Shown here one piece after another: positions 1 through 8,600 of a stretch of DNA of 64,000 nucleotides. Every line of letters begins with the position of its first letter. Position 1 is the first letter of the stretch. Made by a program: the position numbers and the translations under genes. This DNA comes from Vampirovibrio sp. (GTDB lineage: Bacteria > Cyanobacteriota > Vampirovibrionia > Vampirovibrionales > JAJTHC01). Location: NCBI GenBank assembly GCA_024998755.1, contig JACEUU010000003.1, forward strand, positions 248,001 to 312,000. The letters run 5' to 3'. The notes under the pieces are model-generated. The model saw only the letters and a program-made list of their open reading frames with translations. It was not told where the DNA came from and made no database searches.

Positions 1-2652
1 CTTTTGTTCAGGTACATGACGAATACCGTAGTAGGTTTCTTCTAAGTCCAGTTCTGCCTTGTTTCGCTTAATGTACTTGGGAATGACTTGTGCCAAGGCT
101 TCACGCCCAACTTCACGCACCTTGCCTTCAGAAACTTCGGCAGGATCAAAACACCACTTCTGAACTTCCGTTGTATTTTCGTCTTTCACCCACGTTTTGC
201 GTCGGGTGTATTCCCGATACCAACTAATAATGTAGGCATCTAAGGCGTGGTGCTTACGGTTGTCCCTCAACTTTTTCACACGGTCTTCAGGCTCAAGCTC
301 TCCGATGCTTTCAGGATCGTCTAGCAAGTATTTATATAAATCCAAGTGGCGTCCAATTTGTGATGTTTCTTGCCCGTTCATGACATACACGAAACGGTCT
401 TGATCTTTCACTTGCAAGCCTTTACCGCAATACATCGCTACAACTTGTTGTACCAAGCGTGAAATGTGAGCGGTATCCGCCAAGCCATTGTAGGAACTAA
501 CCAAGCTTTCCGCATCAGGCGAAAGTAAGAGTTCCTTCTTCTTCTTAGGCAAATAATCACACGCCATAACACGAGCCGCAAAGGCGTTAAAGGCTTCTTG
601 CCCTTGGCTCATCATATATTCGTAAGGGGTTTTATTCCCTTTTTCTTTGTTTGCGTGGGCATCCGCCAACGTAAGATTGACTCGGTTTCCTGTGCCTGAA
701 CGACTAAAGGGAACCGAATGTTCAATATCGGCTCGCCCTGAACGAACGTCTTCAATGGAAAGCGGACGTCCTGTATACAAACAATGGCGTCCTTGTTCTT
801 CAAGCAGTTGTAGGCGTAGAATATCTTTTCCCGCTACTTGACCTTGCCCATTACAGATGCCCGCTTTTTTAAGTTCATCTCGCAGACGGTTATTTTTTTC
901 GGTGTTGGCTTTCAAAAAGGCGTTGTAGTCGTCTTTTTTCTTCTTGCTTTGGGTGATGGACATATCCCCCCGAACAAATTCCAGCACTACATACTCAGGC
1001 GTACCATAGGAAGCCACTTGATTTTTAAACACGCCATAAAACAACTGTAAGCGGTTTCGCACCACGTTATTCATACAAGTGCCAATCAGGACTTTTTCTA
1101 TATACGCTTCACGCTTAGTTTGATTCCAACAGTCAAAATCGTCTCGATTGTCTGTAATATGGATGTTCTCCCACGACTCGCCACCGAGTCGTTTAGCAAA
1201 AGCTTGCAAATCTTGAGGCGTTAAGCCGCTACGTTTGCCTTCAGCAGTATCGGGTTGTAAAGGCTTAAACTCACCTTGTTCAGTAGGGTAGTAGCCTTTA
1301 TCGAGTAGATCATCCACATAGGCTTGCGGACTCAAGCCTGAAAGCAGGCAATCTCTCAACAGCGTGGCGGCAGGGCGGCTAAACCGTGAACGCCCACTGT
1401 CATTGGGTGTCCAATCATCAAATTGCTTGTATTGATTCTTTGCCACTTTGTTGTCTTTAAAATGAAAGGCTCCCTCAATGAGTTTTGGCAGGGTTTTATT
1501 AAGCCACGAGGAGCTTAGAGATTCTTTTTCGTAAGCCAAGAAAGTATCCCAAACTAAATTTAGCTCATCGGGGGTTAAGCCTCGTGCTTGTTGTTGTTTC
1601 ATATCCATAAAACGAAGATTCCGCAACATCATCAAGGCTTTTGCTTGATGCACCACCACACCCTTCCAAGAGCCATCTTTTTTCGTATTTCGGCACACAT
1701 GGAAACGTGGAATCAAGCAACAATCGCTCAAAATACGGTTATCAAACCGAGGCGTTTTTTGACTCAATACGCCTTCCCATTCAAGCGGAAACCATTCGCC
1801 ATTGATGCGTGTTTTGTGAGGCTTAAACGAGCCTCTCAATTTTTTAAACGGCTTAATAGCCAAAGGGGGGTTCGGTTTACAAGCGTAGTAACTTGCATAG
1901 GGTGTTTGAGCATCCCCATAAGCAAGCGTCTCATAGGTCAATTCTTGTACTGCGATATTATTCGTACGCAAGTCTTTCAATGCTAAAACCAACGCCTTGA
2001 GTTCAGCAACCACCATTTCCCGAGGGGCTGAACTCTTATCATTACGAACTTTTAAAGGCGAAGCCCCTTGGGTACAGTTTATCGTATTAGGTGAAATCGG
2101 ATGCCACACCCCCAAACGAAAGGTCTCCAAATAGGCAGGCAAGTGAAAGGTTTCAACGAGTTGAGAATCCGTTAATTTCTTTTTATAATCTTCTACCAGT
2201 TTTTGGTCATCGCCTTCTTTCGCTTCTTTTTCGCCCCATGCCACACCAGCATCATACCCCCGACGCTGAATGAGTGACCAAATCCCCTTGAATAATTGCC
2301 AGTCTTCTAAAGCCCTACCATTCGGATTTTTCACCCCCTGCAACATCGCCACACGAATGGAAGCTCCGTTGTACAAAATACCGTCTCGGCTAAATTCTTT
2401 GCTCCAACGGTTGTCTTCTGCGGGTAAATCGACAAACCCCAGTTTTTCCGTCCAAAACCATCGAAACCAAGTTTCACGCATTTTATGAGCCAAACGTGTA
2501 CGAATCGCCCGACGACGACCACTTAAGCCACGATCTGTAATCGACGCATGATTTGAATCTACCAAATCGATGCCCATTTCCTGCACGGTGTAACCGTCAC
2601 GAACACAATAGCCAATGCTCTCTTTCCCCAAGTCATATGAAAAAACGGACAT
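1..2652 (-). CDS. cas9: Cas9 RNA-guided DNA endonuclease, C-terminus beyond window
   Basis: This leftward frame stays open for 884 codons to the window edge, so the PAM-interacting C-terminus is not visible. Start ATG at 2652 is preceded by AGAGG. What I see: RuvC-I at the N-terminus (YDLGKESIGY, catalytic D7), an arginine-rich bridge helix at about residues 41-60, a recognition lobe of roughly 480 residues, RuvC-II (VVLEF, E558), an HNH domain (RADIEHSVPF, H645, followed by NRVNLTLADAHANKEKGN) and RuvC-III (KHHALDAYIIS, H802 and D805). All four catalytic positions are intact. Cas9 uses a crRNA:tracrRNA guide to cut both DNA strands. The long lobe between bridge helix and RuvC-II separates it from IscB. 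Length suggests a compact type II-C-like enzyme of about 1000-1100 residues (inference). No cas1, cas2 or CRISPR array is in the window; transcription runs toward the left edge, so they may lie there. Confidence 0.93.
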   Translation of the reverse strand, partial: MSVFSYDLGKESIGYCVRDGYTVQEMGIDLVDSNHASITDRGLSGRRRAIRTRLAHKMRETWFRWFWTEKLGFVDLPAEDNRWSKEFSRDGILYNGASIRVAMLQGVKNPNGRALEDWQLFKGIWSLIQRRGYDAGVAWGEKEAKEGDDQKLVEDYKKKLTDSQLVETFHLPAYLETFRLGVWHPISPNTINCTQGASPLKVRNDKSSAPREMVVAELKALVLALKDLRTNNIAVQELTYETLAYGDAQTPYASYYACKPNPPLAIKPFKKLRGSFKPHKTRINGEWFPLEWEGVLSQKTPRFDNRILSDCCLIPRFHVCRNTKKDGSWKGVVVHQAKALMMLRNLRFMDMKQQQARGLTPDELNLVWDTFLAYEKESLSSSWLNKTLPKLIEGAFHFKDNKVAKNQYKQFDDWTPNDSGRSRFSRPAATLLRDCLLSGLSPQAYVDDLLDKGYYPTEQGEFKPLQPDTAEGKRSGLTPQDLQAFAKRLGGESWENIHITDNRDDFDCWNQTKREAYIEKVLIGTCMNNVVRNRLQLFYGVFKNQVASYGTPEYVVLEFVRGDMSITQSKKKKDDYNAFLKANTEKNNRLRDELKKAGICNGQGQVAGKDILRLQLLEEQGRHCLYTGRPLSIEDVRSGRADIEHSVPFSRSGTGNRVNLTLADAHANKEKGNKTPYEYMMSQGQEAFNAFAARVMACDYLPKKKKELLLSPDAESLVSSYNGLADTAHISRLVQQVVAMYCGKGLQVKDQDRFVYVMNGQETSQIGRHLDLYKYLLDDPESIGELEPEDRVKKLRDNRKHHALDAYIISWYREYTRRKTWVKDENTTEVQKWCFDPAEVSEGKVREVGREALAQVIPKYIKRNKAELDLEETYYGIRHVPEQK

Positions 2653-2706
2653 AGGACATACCTCTGTAGATTAGATTAGTATCATGAAAGAGTTAATTTT
2701 AACATA

Positions 2707-2751
2707 GAAGTATCAGGGAATATTTTTTGTAAAAATACTCCCTGATACTTC
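2707..2751. repeat. 21-bp near-perfect inverted repeat between cas9 and recombinase
   Basis: Arms 2707-2727 and 2731-2751 are complementary over 21 bp with one wobble and a 3-base centre. Each arm carries GAAGTATCAGGGA at its outer part and an A/T run at its inner part. It lies between the end of the recombinase and the start of cas9, both leftward. It could be a terminator for the recombinase, an operator for cas9, or part of a recombinase attachment site. No T-run follows the outer arm, which weakens the terminator reading. Confidence 0.6.
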
Positions 2752-2847
2752 CATACAATTCCCTGTTCTTTTTTGGAAAATTCAGGGGGATGACAGGGTG
2801 GTTTTTTCTTTAAATCCTTATCTATAGGCTGTTTCAAGGATTCTAAA

Positions 2848-4386
2848 TTAGGTGCTCACTCGAATTACAGCCCTGATTTTTGGTATTTTCCCTGTTAATT
2901 CCCTGTTATTCTTGTATGGCTCGGATAATTTCTGGGATTTCCTCCACCATTTTTCATTTTTGGTGGAATTGACTATCCAATCAAAGGGCTTTCGATAGGC
3001 ATAGTCTAGGTTTCCGTCTTTCAAAGACGAGTTCGAAAGTAAAAAGTTCAGCAGTTTCCGTTGTTGGCGTGGCGATTGCTTTTCATAAAGCCTGTAGGCG
3101 TTCTTGGCGAGTTCTAACAACTGAACCCCACTGTCAATATAATACAGGTTTGCTTTACTATGTTGAGCCAAACTCTTTTCCACAAACGCTAATTCCTGCT
3201 TGTATTCTTTTTGCTTTCGCAACCATAACCCTTCCTCTATTATACCATCTAGTTTATCATCATAAATTTGATCTAACCGCTTATGTAGCAGTTTTTGTTG
3301 TTTGTGCAAATCATCCACCCTTGTTTCATGGAAGCTCATTTCATCTTGATGACTTTCCTTTAAGGCTTTAATCAACCAATCAATATCATCTGCTTTTAAA
3401 CTAACCCGCTTTACCGCCATGGCAAATTGTTCGGCTATTTTCTCTTCTCGATGATAGGGTTCTTCACACTTCCCCTTCCATCCTGAACAATGGTAATAAA
3501 TATACTTTTTCTTTTGTATTTGTCCTGTTATGGCACAACCACAATGCCCGCAAGTCATCATTCCTGCAAAGGCAAAATCATGTTTTACAGGCTTTGAAAA
3601 TGTACCTCTCGTTAGAATGCTTTTCACCTTTTCAAACAAAGCAGGGCTAACCAATGCTTGATGCTTGCCGTTAAAGAATTGGTCTTTAATCATAAAATCA
3701 CCCGTGTAGAAGATGTTTTTTAATAGTCTTTCTAAAGAACCTTTTGCAATTTTTGCTTGGTACGGTCTATACCTGAACCCTTCCACCACCAGCTGATGCG
3801 AAACGTCTTGAAAAGAGTATTGCCCTGTAGCGTACAATGCAAAGGCTCGTTCCACAAATAAAGATTGTTCGGGGCAAACGTCAATCATACGGGTTTGCCG
3901 ATTATTCCGATACCCGTAGGGAGATTGAAACGGGAAATGCCCTTGCCGTGCTTTTTCGTACATCCCTTTTTTCACTTCTTCAGAAAGATTATCGATATAG
4001 TTTTTTGCCATTAGCACCTTAATACCGTGGATAAACTTCACGGAAGAGGCAGACTCTTTGCTCATGACCTCCCCTTCTTTGACAAGGTGAACTTCCACAT
4101 CAAGGTCTTCTAGTAGAACATAATCTTTAAAATTCCGATAAAGGCGGTCTGTTTTTTCAACAAGGATGCAAGTAACTTCGGGGGTGGCTTTTAGGTAGTC
4201 TTTCATTTGTGTGAACGCCACCCGCCCTGCTTTTTTGGCGGTTTCGGCTTCCGTGTAGGTTTGCATTACGGTAATGTTATTGCGTTGGGCGTAGTCTTGT
4301 AATAGGGCTAGTTGTGCGGGGATGGAATAGCCTTCTTTTTCTTGTTCTTTGGTAGAGACTCTGGCGTAGATAACCGCTTGTTTCAT
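2848..4386 (-). CDS. Large serine recombinase (integrase of the mobile element)
   Basis: A 512-residue site-specific recombinase. The N-terminal resolvase domain begins VIYARVSTKEQEKEGYSI, with the catalytic serine in ARVST and conserved arginines further on (EKTDRLYR). The recombinase domain follows (about 160-290), then a zinc ribbon (CGHCG and YYHCSGWKGKCE, about 315-345) and a long charged coiled-coil-like tail (about 370-460), the usual order for large serine integrases and Tn4451/TndX-type enzymes. Such enzymes integrate and excise elements between short att sites through a serine-DNA intermediate. It is divergent from the DinD-like gene and lies at the left edge of the element. Its 3' end is packed with CCCTG motifs that continue into the intergenic region. 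Confidence 0.93.
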   Translation of the reverse strand: MKQAVIYARVSTKEQEKEGYSIPAQLALLQDYAQRNNITVMQTYTEAETAKKAGRVAFTQMKDYLKATPEVTCILVEKTDRLYRNFKDYVLLEDLDVEVHLVKEGEVMSKESASSVKFIHGIKVLMAKNYIDNLSEEVKKGMYEKARQGHFPFQSPYGYRNNRQTRMIDVCPEQSLFVERAFALYATGQYSFQDVSHQLVVEGFRYRPYQAKIAKGSLERLLKNIFYTGDFMIKDQFFNGKHQALVSPALFEKVKSILTRGTFSKPVKHDFAFAGMMTCGHCGCAITGQIQKKKYIYYHCSGWKGKCEEPYHREEKIAEQFAMAVKRVSLKADDIDWLIKALKESHQDEMSFHETRVDDLHKQQKLLHKRLDQIYDDKLDGIIEEGLWLRKQKEYKQELAFVEKSLAQHSKANLYYIDSGVQLLELAKNAYRLYEKQSPRQQRKLLNFLLSNSSLKDGNLDYAYRKPFDWIVNSTKNEKWWRKSQKLSEPYKNNRELTGKIPKIRAVIRVST

Positions 4387-4413
4387 GGCGAACTGGATGC
4401 TTTCTTGTTTTTG

Positions 4414-4430
4414 TGCTAACTTAGGACAAT
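4414..4430 (+). promoter_or_regulatory. Promoter/operator-like direct repeat, copy 1
   Basis: TGCTAACTTAGGACAAT recurs as TGCTAATTTAGGATAAT at 5375-5391 (15 of 17 identical; both differences are C/T). Each copy precedes an element gene, and both are followed by TGAAAAGAAAG. The repeat sits between the divergent recombinase and DinD-like genes. It ends in a -10-like hexamer, so it may combine promoter and repressor site; the regulator is unknown. Confidence 0.45.
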
Positions 4431-4470
4431 CATACTGCAGAGAACGTTGAAAAGAAAGAACCGTATAATC

Positions 4471-5343
4471 ATGAACAACAGCCTTAAACTATTTGAAGAT
4501 AAAAACGTCCGTTCCGTTTGGCATGAAGCCACTCAACAATGGTATTTCTCAATTATCGACGTAGTGGCTATTTTGTCAGACAGTAGTAACCCTAGAAGAT
4601 ATTGGACTGACTTAAAACGCAAATTGACCGAACAAGAAGACTTTTCCCAACTGTACGAAAAAATCGTACAGTTGAAAATGATTGCCTCCGATGGGAAAAA
4701 AAGATTAACTGAAATGGCAACAGTAGAAACCTTATTAAGAATTATTCAATCAATCCCTTCCCCCAAAGCAGAACCGTTTAAACTATGGCTAGCACAAGTG
4801 GGCAGTGAACGCCTGCAGGAAATTGAAAACCCCGAACTAGCAACTCAACGAGCAAAATATTTATACGAACAAAAAGGCTATAGCCCTGAATGGATTGAAA
4901 AACGCCTACAAGGCATTGCCGTAAGAGACGAATTAACCGCAGAATGGAAAGAACGGGGCGTAAAAGCAGGTAAGGAATTTGCTATTTTAACGGCGGAAAT
5001 TAGCAAGGCGACCTTTGGCTTAGCCCCCAAAGAATATAAAGAACTAAAGGGCTTAACTAAACCGACTGAAAACCTACGAGACCACATGAGCAGTTTAGAA
5101 TTGGTGTTTACGATGCTAGGGGAAGCTTCCACCACAGAAATTGCTAAAAATAAGGATGCTCAAGGGTTGGTTCAAAATAAAAAAGCCGCTAAAGCAGGGG
5201 GAACGGTTGCAGGTAATGCTAGAAAAGCACTGGAAGTGCAAAGCGGACAACCCGTTATGAGTGCGGAAAATTATAAGCACCTAACCCAAAAGGAAAGTAA
5301 ACGGTTGAAAACGATTGCCACACCCCCACAGCAGGAAGGGTAA
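4471..5343 (+). CDS. BRO-N/DinD-like protein
   Basis: A 290-residue protein starting at ATG 4471 (an in-frame TTG at 4447 is less likely). The N-terminal half (VRSVWHEATQQWYFSIIDVV, then YWTDLKRKL) is a BRO-N-type DNA-binding domain as found in phage antirepressors. The second half (KYLYEQKGYSPEWIEKRLQG, AVRDELTAEWKERG) resembles DinD, the DNA-damage-inducible protein of E. coli (about 274 residues), which is reported to inhibit RecA filaments. In a mobile element such a protein may link SOS or damage to excision, or act as an antirepressor. It diverges from the recombinase and is preceded by the TGCTAA repeat. The DinD assignment is from recalled family features, not a search. Confidence 0.75.
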   Translation: MNNSLKLFEDKNVRSVWHEATQQWYFSIIDVVAILSDSSNPRRYWTDLKRKLTEQEDFSQLYEKIVQLKMIASDGKKRLTEMATVETLLRIIQSIPSPKAEPFKLWLAQVGSERLQEIENPELATQRAKYLYEQKGYSPEWIEKRLQGIAVRDELTAEWKERGVKAGKEFAILTAEISKATFGLAPKEYKELKGLTKPTENLRDHMSSLELVFTMLGEASTTEIAKNKDAQGLVQNKKAAKAGGTVAGNARKALEVQSGQPVMSAENYKHLTQKESKRLKTIATPPQQEG

Positions 5344-5374
5344 CTGTAGCCATGGCAACCTTTTACGATGTTTA

Positions 5375-5391
5375 TGCTAATTTAGGATAAT
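5375..5391 (+). promoter_or_regulatory. Promoter/operator-like direct repeat, copy 2
   Basis: Second copy of the TGCTAAYTTAGGAYAAT sequence. Here GATAAT could serve as -10, with TTTACG about 18 bp upstream as a weak -35, placing a transcript start just before the HTH gene and the restriction operon. Sharing this site would let one regulator control both the DinD-like gene and the HTH-restriction operon. Confidence 0.45.
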
Positions 5392-5422
5392 TAAACCCCT
5401 GAAAAGAAAGGTGTACCCCCTG

Positions 5423-5614
5423 ATGATAGAAGAACGCTTATTAACCATTGATGAATTGGCAGAACTGCTACGTATTAACCGCCGTAGTGTTTACCGCTTA
5501 ATAGAAAACCACACCATTGATTTTGCCATTAAAATTGGCGGTAGTTGGCGATTTAAACCCACCGATTTCAACGCTTGGCTAGAACGCAACAAACCACAAC
5601 ACACCACCCACTAG
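5423..5614 (+). CDS. Excisionase-like helix-turn-helix protein
   Basis: A 63-residue basic HTH protein of the MerR-like excisionase family (TIDELAELLRINRRSVYRLI recognition region, then GGSWRFKPTDFNAWL wing), covering nearly the whole chain. Start ATG 5423 is preferred over GTG 5411 because AAAGG lies just ahead of the GTG, too close for it. Proteins of this shape act as recombination directionality factors for integrases, or as small regulators. It lies 16 bp upstream of the type ISP gene, so it may instead be a controller of restriction-modification expression. The sequence alone does not separate these roles. Confidence 0.8.
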   Translation: MIEERLLTIDELAELLRINRRSVYRLIENHTIDFAIKIGGSWRFKPTDFNAWLERNKPQHTTH

Positions 5615-5630
5615 AAAGCCCTACCTAATT

Positions 5631-8600
5631 ATGACAACCATAACCCTACAAGGCCTGTTAGCAACCTTGAGGCAAGAGAAAACGTCTAACCGAGAAATGG
5701 GCGATAAGTTTGAACGTTTGATGATGGGTTATTTCAATACAGACCCGCTTTATAAAGAGTTATTTAGCGATTTATGGATGTGGTCGGAATGGGAAGGGCG
5801 AACAGGGCAAGATGTAGGAATTGACTTGGTAGCACAAGAACGAAATACGGGCGACTATTGGGCAATTCAATGTAAATTTTTTGAACCCACACACACCATT
5901 TCAAAAAGCGATATTGACTCCTTCTTTACAGCTTCAGGGAAAGACCCCTTTGTTAAGCGGATGATTGTTTCCACCACAGACAAATGGGGAAGCAACGCCG
6001 AAGAAGCCTTGAAAAATCAAACCATCCCCGTGCAACGTTTAGGGATAGCAGACCTTGAAAATAGCCTCATTGATTGGAGTAAGTTCAGTTTTCAACATCT
6101 TGATAAAATGAGCTTAAAGCCTAAAAAAGAACTTCGCCCACATCAACAAGAAGCAATTGAAAAAGTAGCAGAAGGCTTTAAAACCGCAGACCGTGGCAAG
6201 CTGATTATGGCGTGCGGTACAGGTAAAACATTTACCGCCCTTAAAACGGTTGAACGCCTAGCCCCAACGAATGGCACGGTGCTATTCTTAGTGCCTTCTC
6301 TTTCGTTGCTTTCGCAAACCTTGACGGAATGGGTTGCAGAAACCAAAACCCCGTTTCATGCTTTTGCCGTGTGTTCAGATACCCATGTAGGTAAGCGAAC
6401 CAAAGCCAAAACAGATAACGAAGATATGAGTATTCACGACCTTTGTTACCCTGCTACAACCAATGCAGATAACCTGATTCGGCAATATAAGCGGGTATTA
6501 GCCTATAAGCCACAATTAACCATTGTGTTTTCAACCTATCAATCGATTGAAGCGGTAGCCAATGCCCAAAAAGCGGGATTGCCTGAATTTGACCTGATTA
6601 TTTGCGATGAAGCCCACCGCACCACAGGGGCAACCTTAGCGGGCGATGATGAATCGCACTTTGTTAGGGTGCATGACCAAGCCTTTTTAAAAGGCAAAAA
6701 ACGCCTTTATATGACGGCAACCCCGAAACTATTTAAAGATGACGTAAAAGCAAAAGCCCAAGAAAACGATGCCGTTTTATGTTCAATGGATGATGAAAAC
6801 CTCTATGGGGAAGAGTTTTACAGGCTAGGCTTTGGAGAAGCCGTAGAACGTGGCTTATTAGCAGATTATAAAGTGTTGATTCTAGCGGTAGATGAAAGTT
6901 ACATTAATTCTACCGTGCAAGCCCTCATTACCGATGAAAATAACGAACTCAATTTAGAAGATGCCGTCAAAATTACGGGGTGCTGGAATGGGTTAGCCAA
7001 ACGAAACATCTTAACAACGGAAGGGTTTGAAATTGATAAAAACCCGATGAGACGAGCCGTAGCCTTTTCTAGTTCTATTAAAAGTTCTAAGTTATTAACG
7101 GCATTTTTTGCTCAAATTGTGAACGAACATATTAAACGTACCGTGGTAGAAGAAAACCCACTACGATGCGAGTTAGATCACGTCGATGGGAAAATGAATA
7201 GCCATCAACGCAATCAAAAATTATCGTGGTTAAAAGAAGATACCAGTACCCAAGGGAATGTTTGCAGGATTCTTTCAAATGCGAGATGTTTAAGCGAAGG
7301 GGTGGATGTGCCTTCACTGGATGCCGTTTTGTTTTTAAACCCCCGAAATTCATTGGTGGATGTGGTGCAATCCGTCGGTAGAGTCATGCGAAAATCCGAA
7401 GGGAAGCAGTATGGCTATATTATTCTACCTATTGGCATACCCGCAGGTGTTAAGCCCGAAGAAGCCTTGAGCGATAATCAAAAATACAAAGTAGTGTGGG
7501 ATGTATTACAAGCCCTACGAGCCCACGACGACCGCTTTAACGCCACTATTAACAAACTAGAATTAAACCAACAAAAGCCCGATAACATCCAAGTAATAGG
7601 CATAGGCAATAGGGCAACGGATGACGAAAATGAAGAAGGCAAAACCAAAAAACAGCGGGATGATGCCCAAAAAGCCTTACAGCTGCAACTTTCCTTAGGG
7701 CAACTGGAAGAATGGCGAAACGCTATTTACGGCAAAATTGTAACAAAATGCGGAGAACGTAAATACTGGGAAACATGGGCAAAAGAAGTGGCAGATATTG
7801 CCATACGCCACCAAACCCGCATTACCGCCTTGGTGCAAGGGGCAGAACCCCAATATAAAGAAGCGTTTGAAGCGTTTTTAGTGGGCTTGCGTGAAAACTT
7901 AAACCCTAGCATTAGTGAAGCAGATGCTATTGAAATGCTATGCCAACACCTAATAACCAAACCCGTGTTTGATGCCCTATTTGAAGGCTACGCCTTTACG
8001 GAACAAAACCCTGTTTCAATAGCTATGCAAAAAATGTTAGATGTATTGGAAGGGCAAGCCCTAGAAAAAGAAAATAAACAGCTAGAAAAATTTTACGCCA
8101 GCGTACACAAGCGGGTAGCAGGGGTAGACAACGCCCAAGGTAGACAAAAAATTATTTTAGAACTGTATGATAAGTTCTTTAAAACCGCCTTCCCGAAAGT
8201 GGTAGAAAAATTGGGTATTGTGTACACCCCCGTACCCGTGGTGGATTTTATTATTAACAGTGCCAATTACGCCCTACAACAAGAATTTGGCGTGGGCATT
8301 GGTAGCGAAGGTGTACACGTGCTAGACCCCTTTACAGGCACAGGCACGTTTATGGTACGCCTGCTACAAAGCGGCTTAATACCCAAGGCAGATTTACCCC
8401 GCAAATACGCCCAAGAACTACACGCTAATGAATTGGTGCTATTAGCCTACTACATTGCCGCCATTAACATTGAAGAAACTTACCACGGTTTAATGGCGGA
8501 AGATGCCTACACCCCCTTTGAAGGCATTGTATTGACGGATACATTTCAGCTAGCGGAAGGCGAAGGACGCATTGAAGGCGTTTTCCCAGCCAATAGCCAG

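Noticed and set aside
1..2652. IscB/IsrB-type transposon nuclease instead of Cas9
   Set aside because: About 480 residues of recognition-lobe sequence lie between the bridge helix and RuvC-II, far more than in IscB, and the visible part alone is 884 residues.
1..2900. CRISPR array or tracrRNA near cas9
   Set aside because: No regularly spaced direct repeats are visible in or upstream of cas9 within the window. The 45-bp palindrome is a single unit, and without an array an anti-repeat cannot be recognised.
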